Shown: positions 36,233-45,400 of the stretch, piece by piece
How the letters are laid out: each line of letters begins with the position of its first letter
Numbering within the stretch: the first letter of the stretch is position 1
NCBI GenBank assembly: GCA_964020975.1
Contig: OZ026617.1
Coordinates: 30,031,859 to 30,095,858 of the forward strand
Origin: Hermodice carunculata
Lineage: Eukaryota; Annelida; Polychaeta; Eunicida; Amphinomidae
Length of the DNA: 64,000 nt
Direction: 5' to 3'
Program-made: the position numbers and the translations under genes
The notes under the pieces: generated by a model
Seen by the model: the letters and a program-made list of their open reading frames with translations, nothing else
Told to the model about the DNA's origin: nothing
Databases searched by the model: none

Positions 36233-37315
36233 TTTTATTGCGTATTTCATGCGTAAATTTTGTCAAAAATGCATTTATTCACAAATGATTAAATCAACAA
36301 GTTCTTGATGGCATAACATTTTATTTGTTTCAATGAGAACAAAGTTTGCCCGATCGCGCAGGATATGTAAAACATAGTTTTTATGTAATGAGAATCCAGG
36401 CCTAGCAAGTGGCCACCATATAGGACTAGCAGAGTGTTAGACAATTAGATAGAGTGACCGTGACATCGTTCTGGGTAAGTGGAGCCATCATGGCCCGCGC
36501 AAAAGGGCTGGCGACCTCTGGTACTTTTTGCTCTGGCAAGATGGATCTCATATTCACGGCAGTGTCATTTTACAAAATCAGCAAATGAGATCTCAAAACT
36601 GACACCCATTTCCACTGGAATCTCCATTGCTGATAAAAAAAGCTGGATGATCTTTGACACTGAATACTTTCCAAATATGGAAACTGAACTAAGTGTATAT
36701 GATTATCAATGTACCGTGGTTTGTATTTAGGCATTTTGAAGGGAATATGGATCAATGTAAGAAATAAACTGTTGTATAATCTACATCATATCACTGTTTT
36801 TGACATATTTTTATTTGACAGGTACTCCTTCGTCTGATCATGACATATGAAGGTGTCAGCAAGTTAGAAGCAGAGATCATGCTGCCGGATGCCTACAAAG
36901 CCACTGAGGGAGTGCTTTCTTCCAGCACCAGTGTGGCGTAATGAGCAGACGACTTGCCCACTGGCCAGAATCTTGTTTTGATTGAAAAGATTAGAATTAA
37001 AAGAATGACAATTTAGTGCTGCCTTTGACTAGAGGAGGTGCCTGAAAACTTTTTACTCCGCCAGGTTTTCTACCTGGTCACAAATACAGTTAACTGCAAC
37101 GGTGAGGGCTAACACATGCAAAGGTGTGGCAACAGCATTGGGACAGCCCAACTAAGACTCAGGTGTATTGGTATGGATCCATAATTTCATATAGCTATGA
37201 ATATGAACAAAGCTGTAATCAGATTTAAACTGATAATAAATTGCATAATAATTACATAATAAAAAAATAACTTCACAATGATGAGTTCAGTTTTCATTTA
37301 GTATGTACACGTAGT
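36233..37315. other. Mostly non-coding; possible terminal exon at 36822-36941
   Basis: Only the exon-like piece described separately stands out; the remainder shows no element ends or domains. Confidence 0.45.
36822..36941 (+). CDS. Possible 3'-terminal host exon (39 aa)
   Basis: After TTTTTATTTGACAG (acceptor-like, ending 36821) a 40-codon frame runs exactly to a TAA: LLRLIMTYEGVSKLEAEIML, PDAYKATEGVLSSSTSVA. An AATTAAAAG-type signal lies about 50 bases downstream. No homology is recognised. The call rests only on splice-like context and composition. Confidence 0.25.
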   Translation, partial: VLLRLIMTYEGVSKLEAEIMLPDAYKATEGVLSSSTSVA

Positions 37316-37472
37316 ATGGTCCAGCAGCTGTATTATTTATGTCCCTTAAACGATACCCCTTATACTTATTGGGGTGAAGAATACTCATTTACAGTCCTAG
37401 TCCACCTTGACCTGTTTGTCGGGCCAATCCCGACCTGTAAGAAAGATACCATGATTAGTCAAAATTATTCAT

Positions 37473-38250
37473 TTGAGAGAACTGTCACGCTCAATTGACT
37501 TGACTATGACCATATTAGGAAAAATGCGATCTTTAGCAAAATTATGTCTGAATAGCTTTTGGGGGAAACTAGGTCAAAAGTTGAATATGAAACAGGTAGA
37601 AATATTACACGACACACAGGCTGATATATTTTTTCAAAGAGTCGCTGACCCCACCCGAAAGCTGGAAAATTTTCATATTATTAACGAACACTTGATAGAG
37701 TTAGAATACACACACGCAAATGATTTTATTCCCGAAAATTTTCAAACCAATGTAGTCTTAGCTAGTTTCACAACATGTTGGGCAAGATTAAAATTATTAA
37801 CATCCCTGGAAAAAATAGGCAAAAGAGTTCTTTACTATGATACTGATTCTATTATTTACATAAGCAGACCTGGGGAATATGACCCCCCCACTTGGTGATT
37901 ACCTCGGTGAATTTACAGATGAGTTAGATGGAGATTATATTGTAGAATTTTTAAGTGGAGGACCCAAAAATTATAGTTATGTAAGAAAATCAGGCAGAGA
38001 AGTAACAAAAGTCAGGGGTTTTACCCTTAATTATACCAATAGTCAATTGATTAATTTTGAAAGCATGAAAAAAATTATTGAAAATAAAGATGAACATATT
38101 ATGACAACAAATCAAAAAATTTGTAGAGACAAGAGAAAAAGGAAATTGTATAATAGAGAGGAAGAAAAGAAATATCAACAAGTGTTTACTAAGAGAAGAA
38201 TTTTAAATGATTATACTACTGTGCCATTTGGTTATTAATAGGGTGTATTA
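37473..38250 (+). CDS. Polinton DNA polymerase B, C-terminal part
   Basis: Two overlapping coding stretches carry palm-domain features of protein-primed family B polymerases: LRSLAKLCLNSFWGKLGQ-like text (the KxxxNSxYG-type motif B region) near 37530-37570 and YYDTDSIIY near 37835-37860 (motif C, with the catalytic aspartates). The C-terminal part (GDYLGEFTDEL, GGPKNYSY, KVRGFTLNY) ends PFGY at 38238. In Polintons this enzyme replicates the element by protein priming. The exonuclease and N-terminal portions are not in the visible remnant. Confidence 0.9.
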
Positions 38251-38428
38251 CATGTATATTGTACACAGTTAGATTGCATGGACTGTACTTTATTGTATAA
38301 AGGTGTATCATATTATAGGTTGTCCACAATTATCACAAGGTTAGTTGATGTATAAAGACATATTGTAAATGTACTGTACATACTTTTTGTGTAAAGATTA
38401 ATATAATGTATATGTTGAGTTATATCAA

Positions 38429-38863
38429 ATGTTCCTATGTGTATATGTAGATTTGGAGAAAATACATTGTTTTTTATCTGATCAAGAAATTAAAAAAAAA
38501 GTGTATATAAAGATGAGCTCTCTGTCATTATTTATCATCAAAATGGATACCCCCAGACAACAGTTAGCCCAGAAGTTTCTAGTCCCTCTGATAGATACAG
38601 AAGAAAAATGGAATATGATTGTGCATTTAACCTTCGAAGATGGTCAATATTCAAAAGCCAGAGTGCAAAAATTGGAAAGAATACACACAGAAGTGTTGGT
38701 ACATCTCTATCAACAGAATCAAATGTATAAAGCCCAAAGAATTTTACAACGTCATCTCTTTTGGTTAGACAATCATCCTGATCTGAAACCTCATGTCATT
38801 GATATGCCTGAATTTATAATTAAGATGACAGATGAAACATTTTGGCACAATAAACAAAATTAA
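38429..38863 (+). CDS. Polinton small accessory protein (up to 144 aa)
   Basis: Lies about 190 bases after the polymerase on the same strand. The likely start is the internal Met at MSSLSLFIIKMDTPRQ (38513) or MDTPRQQLAQKFLVPLIDTE (38543). The product is highly charged and helical (EEKWNMIVHLTFEDGQYSKA, RVQKLERIHTEVLVHLYQQN, RHLFWLDNHPDLKP). I do not recognise a domain. Its position between polymerase and ATPase genes and its AT-rich codons fit a native Polinton gene. Confidence 0.6.
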   Translation: MFLCVYVDLEKIHCFLSDQEIKKKVYIKMSSLSLFIIKMDTPRQQLAQKFLVPLIDTEEKWNMIVHLTFEDGQYSKARVQKLERIHTEVLVHLYQQNQMYKAQRILQRHLFWLDNHPDLKPHVIDMPEFIIKMTDETFWHNKQN

Positions 38864-38866
38864 AAA

Positions 38867-39144
38867 GTGAACATGTTTCAACATGTTCTACCAAATTGGA
38901 TCAGCTTTATTACTAAAAATAGAATCGGGGGATTTCCCAAAGACAACCAATCAACGACAAGAATCAAAACTGATGTCACAGATGTCAGTTTTCTAAAATT
39001 AGATTTATGCTGTCATCATGAACCAATCAGCATGAAGAAATCTTACGGCCGATTGCTAAAAATACACTTAATGATTAGCAAGATTGTATAAAGGAGGAGA
39101 CGTTTCATCCCATTATCATTTCTACTCTAAAGGGGGAAGAGATA
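38867..39144 (+). CDS. Polinton small ORF reaching the insertion site
   Basis: A 74-codon frame starts directly after the previous gene (MFQHVLPNWISFITKNRIGG) and ends at 39091. The next 50 bases carry Polinton-side sequence up to the edge of the gag-element insertion at 39144. Function is unknown. It is short and could be the start of a longer native gene cut by the insertion. Confidence 0.4.
39118..39144 (+). repeat. 27-bp direct repeat, left of insertion
   Basis: ATTTCTACTCTAAAGGGGGA plus AGAGATA. Identical to 41579-41605 on the other side of the inserted segment; the gag-element leader starts at the very next base. Confidence 0.95.
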
Positions 39145-41578
39145 TGTGGAAGCGATAAATGCTTCCTTTATCTATTAGTAATACTTACCTCTCAATCACT
39201 CATGCTTATACCCCTGCTTATCAGGTTCCCAGCCAGGTTTTTAAACCTGAAACTTTTTATGGCTGACCTGTGGTTACATGCACAAACCCCCAAAGGGGCC
39301 TCCGGTACAACTTCCGGTGTTTGCGCATGCTCACCAGTTTCTCTCCTGGCTTCCGCCCACGTTGTTGTGGTGATCACAGGAGTGCCCCCAAGATCGGCTT
39401 GTTTTTGCAGTTTTCACTGCCGGAGCAACTCATCGCCTAAGGATCTAGATAAGTGTGGGGTAGCGAGTCATTGGACCGTTCTTTGACCGAGAAGCCTTGA
39501 TTCCTACCTGTTTTTTTTATATCTATTTTTGTTTCAGGAACACGTGGTCTTTTCCCTTGAAAACCAACATGGCGGACAAGGATATGGACCGCAAGGAGCG
39601 TGAGAGACGTCAAGAACGATCTCGCCTCCTAATCCAGCAGCTCCGGGGGAAGCAGGGGCGCAGCCTCTCACCCCCAGTGAGTGCTGGAACAGCTCCAGCT
39701 GTCCCTGCCAGTTCAGTGGCGGGCATCCCTGCTTCTCAGAAGCAGGATGTGGCCGGCCATCTGATGGGGAAGTGGGACAACCATCCGCACTGTAGAAAGT
39801 GCAGATGGGAGCTGGAGCGACTGCAGTGCTCAAGGTTACGACCTTGTCAGCACTGTAAAAGCTGGTCAAGTGAGAGGTGGGACCTCTTTGAGTTGGCAGA
39901 ACGTCGGCGGGCTAAACGGTCTCACCGCAGAGCTCCATCCGTTCAACTTCAAGACTCTCCAGCAAGCCTGCGAGTCACCACTTCCTCCTTTTTTCGGAGA
40001 GTTGAGGCGGTGGATAGTGCCTCGGATTCGGCGGGGGCGACCCCAAAAAAGAGGAGGCGCACTCGCAAGAGAAAGGGGGACAGGGCCGAGGAGCCTTCTG
40101 AAAAGAGGGCACCCGCCTTGGATCCGGGACTCAAGGCTATACTGGACACTATGCAGAGAACACAAATGCTGATGGCCACCACCATGCAGTCTTTTGTGCA
40201 ATCCGCACAGATGAGAGTCCCCTTTCATACACCAGCTGTGTCTGTGGCACCTGTGGGTCAGCAGACCCAAGACCCGGGTTTCCCAAGGGTAATTCAAGGT
40301 CCAGGTGCAACTGGCCCTCCTGCAGAGGAGACCAGCATGGACACGGGGGAGGCACCGGAACAGCCCGGTTTGCCGGTTCACTCTACGGAGGGGACCGGCG
40401 TGACTGGCACTGTGGAAGGAGCCACAAGTTCTCTGGTGGGAGATGCCCCAGTGCTCACGGAGGTGGGTCATGAACCCTTGTCCGGAGCACGCCAAGAAGT
40501 ACATGATACTTCCCTGGCCGGTCCGGACCGGTCCGGTACGTTAGATCCGGTGCTTGCCGAATCTGTGCCGGCCGTGACCAGGACCGGACTGGACCACTCC
40601 GATGAGCAACCGGAGAGGACCAGTCAAATAGAAGCTGCCCTTCCCTCTCTCCCCACGCCGTTTTTTCCACTGCATAGTGGTTTAGATGAGCGGGGAGAGC
40701 CTTTGTCTGATGGAGAGGGCTCGTTACACGAGTCTCTTCTCGATGAAGGCGAGGACGAACGCGAGGAACGCCTTAGGCGTAATCTGGAGCGTGAGTCCAG
40801 ACCTGTCCAAAGGATGGGGTCGGAGAGCGATGAGGTGTTGGCCGACGAGCCGGCCCATTCCGCTCAACGACAGTTGTTCTTTGATGACAGCTCAGCCCCA
40901 GCTGAGGTTAGTGAACCTGCAGGGCTCTTTCACTCGACTAAGGAGTCGATCTTGGCTCTCCTCGGAGACACCTTGAAGGCTCCTCCCTTGCCACCGACCA
41001 CGAAGAGACGAGCGATGTCAGTGTACCCACTAGAGTCGCCGTCTGTGTGGGAACAAGTCGGGTCCCGGTTCCCCTTCTCTGCTTACGTTGACGAAGTGTA
41101 TCAGAGCCTGGATAAAGAGCTCCGGGGATCTAGGTCGCCCTCCGGCGTCCCGACTCAGCAAGCGCTGAAGTGTGGGAAGCTGTTGAGGAGGCCGAGAGCT
41201 AACGTTGCTAGGTACTGGGTACCTAATGAAATCTATGATAATAGGGCTACGGAGGTAGATGTGGAATGGGAGAGTATCTGTAAATGGATCCCCCCATCTC
41301 CTAAAGTCCCCCAGGAGGTCCTTAGTAGACTAGAGGAGGATGCAAGAGCGATGGTAATCATCGCCTCCTTCTTGGACGTGTCCTCGGCCGCGTCTGCCGA
41401 GATCATGCACAGCTCTTCGTGTCACAGCAGGTCCCGGAACCAGTCAGGGACTGGATAAGTCTGATTACCCGGCTTCAGGCGTCCCGGGGTATGGCGATAG
41501 AGCACCTTCTCAGGCAGGCCATTACCATGGAAGCCAACCTGAGGTTAACAAGGCGAGATTCGTGCTTGCAGGTCACCA
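39145..41578 (+). mobile_element. DIRS-like gag element, copy 3, inserted in the Polinton
   Basis: The segment begins with the family leader (TGTGGAAGCGATAAATGCTT, then CTTACCTCTCAATCACTCAT at 39187), shared with 8718 and, more weakly, 49131 and 32791. It is GC-rich compared with the Polinton on both sides, and identical 27-bp repeats flank it. It holds only leader and gag; no reverse transcriptase or recombinase is inside. This is thus an internally incomplete or natively gag-only copy. The leader contains the palindromic CAGGTTTTTAAACCTG at 39233. Confidence 0.8.
39569..41458 (+). CDS. Gag-like protein of the inserted element (~630 aa)
   Basis: The likely start is MADKDMDRKERERRQERS at 39569, just after a TTTGTTTCAG acceptor-like site (39528-39537), so the leader may be spliced. 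Order of parts: basic N terminus; QKQDVAGHLMGKWDNHPHC; a Cys cluster CRKCRWELERLQC...CQHCKSW (about residues 80-115); Arg-rich segment; KKRRRTRKRKGDRAEEP nuclear-localisation-like patch (about 40050-40095); a long Pro/Gly/Thr/Val-rich acidic middle; then a globular part (YVDEVYQSLDKELRGSRSPS, VDVEWESICKWIPPSPKVPQ, ARAMVIIASFLDVSSAASAE). The Cys cluster is shared by all four copies here. The family is inferred as DIRS-like gag, and the copy is a fossil. Confidence 0.72.
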   Translation: MADKDMDRKERERRQERSRLLIQQLRGKQGRSLSPPVSAGTAPAVPASSVAGIPASQKQDVAGHLMGKWDNHPHCRKCRWELERLQCSRLRPCQHCKSWSSERWDLFELAERRRAKRSHRRAPSVQLQDSPASLRVTTSSFFRRVEAVDSASDSAGATPKKRRRTRKRKGDRAEEPSEKRAPALDPGLKAILDTMQRTQMLMATTMQSFVQSAQMRVPFHTPAVSVAPVGQQTQDPGFPRVIQGPGATGPPAEETSMDTGEAPEQPGLPVHSTEGTGVTGTVEGATSSLVGDAPVLTEVGHEPLSGARQEVHDTSLAGPDRSGTLDPVLAESVPAVTRTGLDHSDEQPERTSQIEAALPSLPTPFFPLHSGLDERGEPLSDGEGSLHESLLDEGEDEREERLRRNLERESRPVQRMGSESDEVLADEPAHSAQRQLFFDDSSAPAEVSEPAGLFHSTKESILALLGDTLKAPPLPPTTKRRAMSVYPLESPSVWEQVGSRFPFSAYVDEVYQSLDKELRGSRSPSGVPTQQALKCGKLLRRPRANVARYWVPNEIYDNRATEVDVEWESICKWIPPSPKVPQEVLSRLEEDARAMVIIASFLDVSSAASAEIMHSSSCHSRSRNQSGTG

Positions 41579-41605
41579 ATTTCTACTCTAAAGGGGGAAG
41601 AGATA
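41579..41605 (+). repeat. 27-bp direct repeat, right of insertion
   Basis: Identical to 39118-39144. Beyond it the sequence returns to AT-rich Polinton genes. Confidence 0.95.
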
Positions 41606-41615
41606 ACAAGGCAAA

Positions 41616-42068
41616 GTGGAACTACAACTGAGTCATAAGGCAGTGGTCAAAGTGAGGAGAGGAATGTTTGGGTCATATGTGGCTGTAGGCAAGATGCAAG
41701 GAAAGAACAAGTGTTGGGTGTTTATATCCTTACAAGCTTGGCAGAACTTTACACAGACTATACATAAAGTGACTGAACTCTTAACACAAGACCTGGACAG
41801 AGAAGAAGGAATTGTATTGACTAAGCGAGTGAAACTGACAGTGGTTTGGTTTAAAGGCAGATATTACATAGGACTTCATAGTACAGATTTATCTGGAAAC
41901 AGGGTGAAAGGACTGAACTTGGATATGGATGAATGGACCCGGCTTGTAACAAATGCGTATGGAATTGAACAAAACTTGAAGACAATCAGAAAGAGGACAG
42001 CAACTGAACAAGATGAGGTGGGGGTCAAAAAATTAAGATGGGGGAAGGACAACAGACCGAAAAAATAA
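41616..42068 (+). CDS. Polinton small protein, possible tandem PC4-like domains (150 aa)
   Basis: An open 150-codon frame after the insertion. Two segments share a pattern of alternating hydrophobic strands, an aromatic/Gly turn and a late Trp: KAVVKVRRGMFGSYVAVGKM...ISLQAW and RVKLTVVWFKGRYYIGLHST...LNLDMDEW. The second resembles the PC4 single-strand DNA-binding fold, whose usual pattern is FKGK-YVDIREYY...GISL..EQW. A DNA-binding role in replication would suit the context but is inference. The C terminus is basic (KKLRWGKDNRPKK). The next gene overlaps its end by about 30 bases in another frame. Confidence 0.55.
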   Translation: MELQLSHKAVVKVRRGMFGSYVAVGKMQGKNKCWVFISLQAWQNFTQTIHKVTELLTQDLDREEGIVLTKRVKLTVVWFKGRYYIGLHSTDLSGNRVKGLNLDMDEWTRLVTNAYGIEQNLKTIRKRTATEQDEVGVKKLRWGKDNRPKK

Positions 42069-42316
42069 AGCAATATCAGTGGCGAAATGTATGTCCTTGG
42101 AATCATGACATTATACACGAAAGGGATGACTGTTGGGTGTTTACTGAGGAGATGTGTAAAAAGAGACGTGAAGAATACGAACAACGAAATAGCGATCGTG
42201 ATGTTGTACACAGATCACAAGATATTATAGCTAGCAGACACATAGTAGTACCTGGGACCCAGGATTTAATTGAATGGATTTATATGTATCACGTTAGAAA
42301 AATATTATTAGTTTGA
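42038..42316 (+). CDS. Polinton small protein, 92 aa
   Basis: Starts within the 3' end of the preceding gene (MGEGQQTEKIKQYQWRNVCP) and ends at 42316, overlapping the start of the next. It is charged (CWVFTEEMCKKRREEYEQRN), with a hydrophobic end (LIEWIYMYHVRKILLV). Tight overlaps with both neighbours are typical of compact virus-like element genomes. No domain is recognised. Confidence 0.5.
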   Translation: MGEGQQTEKIKQYQWRNVCPWNHDIIHERDDCWVFTEEMCKKRREEYEQRNSDRDVVHRSQDIIASRHIVVPGTQDLIEWIYMYHVRKILLV

Positions 42317-42669
42317 GAGACAATAGTTGTTATGGATGTAAAGAGGATTTACCAGGTCAGAGAGACCACATGGAGGGAGGGTGTTTGACAGAATGGGATG
42401 AGACAGTGGACAAATATTTCAAAGATGTCAAGAGTAAAATGTCAGCTGTGCAGGTAGTGAAAGCTTTAGACAGAATAATGGATGAACTAAAGATTCATGT
42501 GAATAGGAGTGCACCTGATTTATTGACTGAAGTATTGAATGTTAGTATGAGAGAAGACATCATGAAAAAAGAACTGACAAATGAAACACAAGATATTACA
42601 GAGGACTTTTATGTATTATTTACTGAACTATGTCCTAATCTGAGAGAATTTACAATTGTGAATGTTTAG
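42313..42669 (+). CDS. Polinton small protein with CxxC...QxxHM...C motif (118 aa)
   Basis: The N terminus SCYGCKEDLPGQRDHMEGGC has a Cys/His layout (C-x2-C-x9-H-x4-C) that recurs, to my recollection, in small proteins of Polintons and related adintovirus-like elements. The rest is helical and acidic (WDETVDKYFKDVKSKMSAVQ, DLLTEVLNVSMREDIMKK). It may bind zinc; function is not known. It is followed by an AT-rich gap and a minisatellite before the ATPase gene. Confidence 0.55.
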   Translation: MRDNSCYGCKEDLPGQRDHMEGGCLTEWDETVDKYFKDVKSKMSAVQVVKALDRIMDELKIHVNRSAPDLLTEVLNVSMREDIMKKELTNETQDITEDFYVLFTELCPNLREFTIVNV

Positions 42670-42827
42670 AAGTCTATTAATAGAAAAGTTACATGAATAA
42701 AAGAAAGTACATGATGTAAATTTATAGTTTGGTGTGAATATATGTTAGTATTTGTGTGAATAAAATGACTGAAATGAAATTTTACCTTGTTTATATATTT
42801 TGTCACTCCCTAATACTGTTTTTATGA

Positions 42828-43074
42828 TGTTTTGTGTGCTGTTTTATGTTGTTGTGTGTGCTGTTGTATGACGTTGTGAGTGCTGTTGTGCTGTTTTGTG
42901 CGTGCTGTTGTATGACGTTGTGAGTCTGTTGTGCTGTTTTTGTGTGCTTTTGTATGCCGTCGTGAGTGCTGTTTATGTTGTTGTATGACGTGTGTGCTGT
43001 TTTTGTGTGCTATTGTATACCATTGTGAGTGCTGTTGTGCTGTTTATGTTGTTGTATGATGCTGTTGTGCTGTT
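42828..43074. repeat. TGTGCTGTTGTATGACGTTG-type minisatellite
   Basis: Imperfect repeats of GTGCTGTTGTATGACGTTGT and GAGTGCTGTTGTGCTGTTT fill this gap within the Polinton, just upstream of the ATPase gene. The strand bias (G and T only, almost no C runs) is marked. Confidence 0.85.
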
Positions 43075-43125
43075 CAAAGTTTATATAAAGACCTTTTACG
43101 GTATAAATATTAACACTTTGAAGGA

Positions 43126-44010
43126 TTGGAACCTAATTTAATGATGGGTCGAAGGCGGAGAACTTGTCCCGTATGTGGGAAGGAAAATCTACTACATTTA
43201 TATACACACCTCAGAGATGTACACAGTATGAAGACTTCAGAGAGAGCAAAATGGTTGAAAAGATCTTATTCACATGGTTCCCAAAAAAATGATTTATCTC
43301 AAGATGATCTAGAGGAAAATCAGACATGTCCCCAAACTATGTCCTCTGAAGAAAAACAAACATGCCCTGACAAACCTTGGTGGGAAACTCAAAGTTTGAT
43401 CCCTTTTAAAGCAAGATCATCCATGTTGATTTCAGGTCAATCCAACTCGGGAAAAAGTTACTTTATTCACAAATTATTACAGAACATAGAAAGCATGTAT
43501 GAGATCAAACCAGAAGCCATTATGTTTTGTTATGCAGTGTGGCCACCATTATATGATGAAGTGGAACAAAATATACTAAACATTATTTTTCATCAAGGGT
43601 TACCTACACAAATAGAATTAAATGAGTTTACAATAGATGATTGCCATAAATTAATCATTTTTGATGACATGATTTACTATATATTACAGTCACCTAGTAT
43701 GGAACAACTGTTTACCTGCCATTGCCATCATTATAACATATCAGTCATTATAGTGAGCCAAAACTTATTTCAGGCAGGAAAACATAGCCGTACAATAGCT
43801 CTAAACACTTCCTACATTGTACTCTTTCAGCAAAATAGAGATTTATCACAGATTGCAGCATTAGGTAGACAAATCTATCCTGGTAAAGGAAAGGTCCTGG
43901 TCCAAGCTTACACTGATGCTATGAAAAATCCTTATAATTATCTGGTCATTGATTTATCTCCAAATTTTAACCCAAAATATCGTTTAAGAACTCAAATTTT
44001 TCCTAATTAA
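43126..44010 (+). CDS. Polinton packaging ATPase (A32/FtsK-HerA-like), with N-terminal zinc finger
   Basis: The likely start is MMGRRRRTCPVCGKENLLHL (43141). A C2H2-like finger (CPVCGKENLLHLYTHLRDVH) is followed by an acidic linker. The ATPase follows: Walker A SGQSNSGKSYF (about 43433-43465), Walker B KLIIFDDMIY (about 43648-43680), then VIIVSQNLFQAG and SYIVLFQQNRDLSQI. This is the family that pumps DNA into capsids in Polintons and large DNA viruses. The length of about 290 residues is usual and the frame is open throughout. A GTATAAATA box lies 30-40 bases upstream (43100), suggesting its own promoter. Confidence 0.93.
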   Translation: MEPNLMMGRRRRTCPVCGKENLLHLYTHLRDVHSMKTSERAKWLKRSYSHGSQKNDLSQDDLEENQTCPQTMSSEEKQTCPDKPWWETQSLIPFKARSSMLISGQSNSGKSYFIHKLLQNIESMYEIKPEAIMFCYAVWPPLYDEVEQNILNIIFHQGLPTQIELNEFTIDDCHKLIIFDDMIYYILQSPSMEQLFTCHCHHYNISVIIVSQNLFQAGKHSRTIALNTSYIVLFQQNRDLSQIAALGRQIYPGKGKVLVQAYTDAMKNPYNYLVIDLSPNFNPKYRLRTQIFPN

Positions 44011-44094
44011 GATATCATAGTCTATGTTCCAGTGTGTTAAATTTTACAAGGGAGTAAAATTTATAAAAAGGATTGTTAACATTGCCATTTAATC

Positions 44095-44268
44095 ATGGAG
44101 TTGTCAGATGCAAACACAAAAATGTGTCTGAGGGCTAGTTTTGTACTTATGACAATACTTTTGGGAATTATAGGTATCAATGACATTGCTGTCCATTACC
44201 ATACTCCCCCTGCTCATAGAAGGCACCCTGGGCATGCATTTGCCCAACTCGGGCACATATTGCAATAA
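44095..44268 (+). CDS. Small membrane protein of the Polinton (57 aa)
   Basis: ATG at 44095, 85 bases after the ATPase stop. The peptide has one hydrophobic segment (LRASFVLMTILLGIIGI) and a His/Pro-rich tail (HYHTPPAHRRHPGHAF). The stop codon overlaps the AATAAA at 44265, a compact 3' end followed by TTTCTTTCTTTC. Small one-span proteins are common near the ATPase in virus-like elements. No homology is claimed. Confidence 0.4.
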   Translation: MELSDANTKMCLRASFVLMTILLGIIGINDIAVHYHTPPAHRRHPGHAFAQLGHILQ

Positions 44269-44280
44269 AGATTTCTTTCT

Positions 44281-45140
44281 TTCTTGCTATCACAACACAC
44301 CACCAGGGAGAGCTTGTGGTACAGCTCAGACATGAGCTAAGTGAGGCTCAGGCAACTCTAATTATAATTAAAGCTACAGCTGAAAATTGAGGAACTTACC
44401 CTGGTCCAAGCTGTGTCTGTGTCTGTGTCTTGACAAGACTTAGGGGTGCAGGCTGACATTGATTTAGACTTGGAGGCAGAAGCCTTGGCTGAGCAGTTAA
44501 TGCATGTAAGTCCATGCAAGGAGAACAAGGAAGTGGCCACAAAGGGTGTAGTGCTCAAATCCGGGACTGAATCAAACATTGACCCAAGCAACCATGGAAT
44601 TTGTTCCGGTGACACAGTCACAAGCTAACACAGACTATATGCTATGAGGACTGACACATGCTGCCATCTAGTGTGCAGTCGGAGCATCAACCAAACCTTA
44701 CTGCAATGTATGCCAGCGTTGCCAACTCTTATGGAATTCCCATAAGTTGTATGAAATATCAGGCTTCTGCACAGTGAGCTTACATCACATGGATAAAGAA
44801 CAAAACTTATCAGATTTTACAAAAGATGCTACAGGAAAAAAAATACCCAGGATCTTGTTCGTACGATCTTCACGAGTATATATGGGTAACTTGCAAGTTT
44901 GATCAGCGGTTGTGCTCTTTTTCCCATTTTACAACTCCAGTTTACTAAGAGTGCTTCTGATTTGCTAAAACGATAAAATTCCCTACTGGAAGTAGTTTTT
45001 GATCCACTTTTTTTTTGGTGCACTTTTAATGCCAGTTTAATGTTTACTACATGTATTTTTCACAGCTTTTCTTTTGCTTGTGGTGGCAATCTTGGTTCGA
45101 TCGTGCTAGTTCTTTCCCTTGTAAATAAGCAGATTAGTAT
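44281..45140. other. No gene recognised
   Basis: A short acidic frame at 44446-44628 (QADIDLDLEAEALAEQLMH) has helical character but no domain or clear splice sites. The rest is non-coding as far as I can see. Confidence 0.45.
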
Positions 45141-45162
45141 TGTACACAGTCTCAAATGAAAG

Positions 45163-45400
45163 ATGAGAAAAAGGAATTTCAATCATAGTGAGCCGGAGAA
45201 AGGGGCCAAGAAGAAAAGAGGACGCTATCTGGCGAGTTTCCAGTCAGAATGGCTGGAGGATCCACAGTTCCAGATGTGGTTCAGATTAGTGAAAGGAGAG
45301 CCCTCCCAAGCCTTTTGTGGAATATGCAGGAGCAATTTCAATGTTGGATTTTTGGGCATCTGGGATGCTAAGCAACACGCATGAAGTCCATCCAAAGTAT
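45163..45400 (+). pseudogene. BED-type zinc-finger fragment (hAT-transposase-like N terminus)
   Basis: Basic start (KKKRGRYLASFQSEWLED), then FQMWFRLVKGEPSQAFCGIC and a spaced His (AKQHA) near 45380. This is the W-x-C-x2-C...H layout of BED/TTF-type fingers found at the N terminus of hAT transposases and host genes derived from them. A TGA follows HA directly, where related proteins usually continue with basic residues. AAAGTATGTT at about 45396 could be a splice donor. No catalytic hAT domain lies within the next 900 bases, so this is either a decayed transposon end or an isolated exon. Confidence 0.5.

Larger units (their letters stand above)
37316..44280 (+). mobile_element. Polinton/Maverick fossil, interrupted by a gag-bearing element
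   Basis: A run of same-strand AT-rich genes includes the C-terminal part of a family B DNA polymerase, several small proteins and an A32-like packaging ATPase, the typical content of Polintons (Mavericks). The 2.4-kb segment 39145-41578 is a foreign insertion. No integrase, protease or capsid gene and no long terminal inverted repeat were found in the window, so only part of the element remains. The gene order seen is polymerase, small genes, insertion, small genes, ATPase, small membrane protein. The visible small genes and the ATPase have long open frames, so decay is moderate, with a few breaks. Confidence 0.88.

Noticed and set aside
42828-43074. Possible CRISPR-like or regulatory array in the Polinton
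   Set aside because: Units are irregular, spacerless G/T-rich words; this is an ordinary minisatellite.
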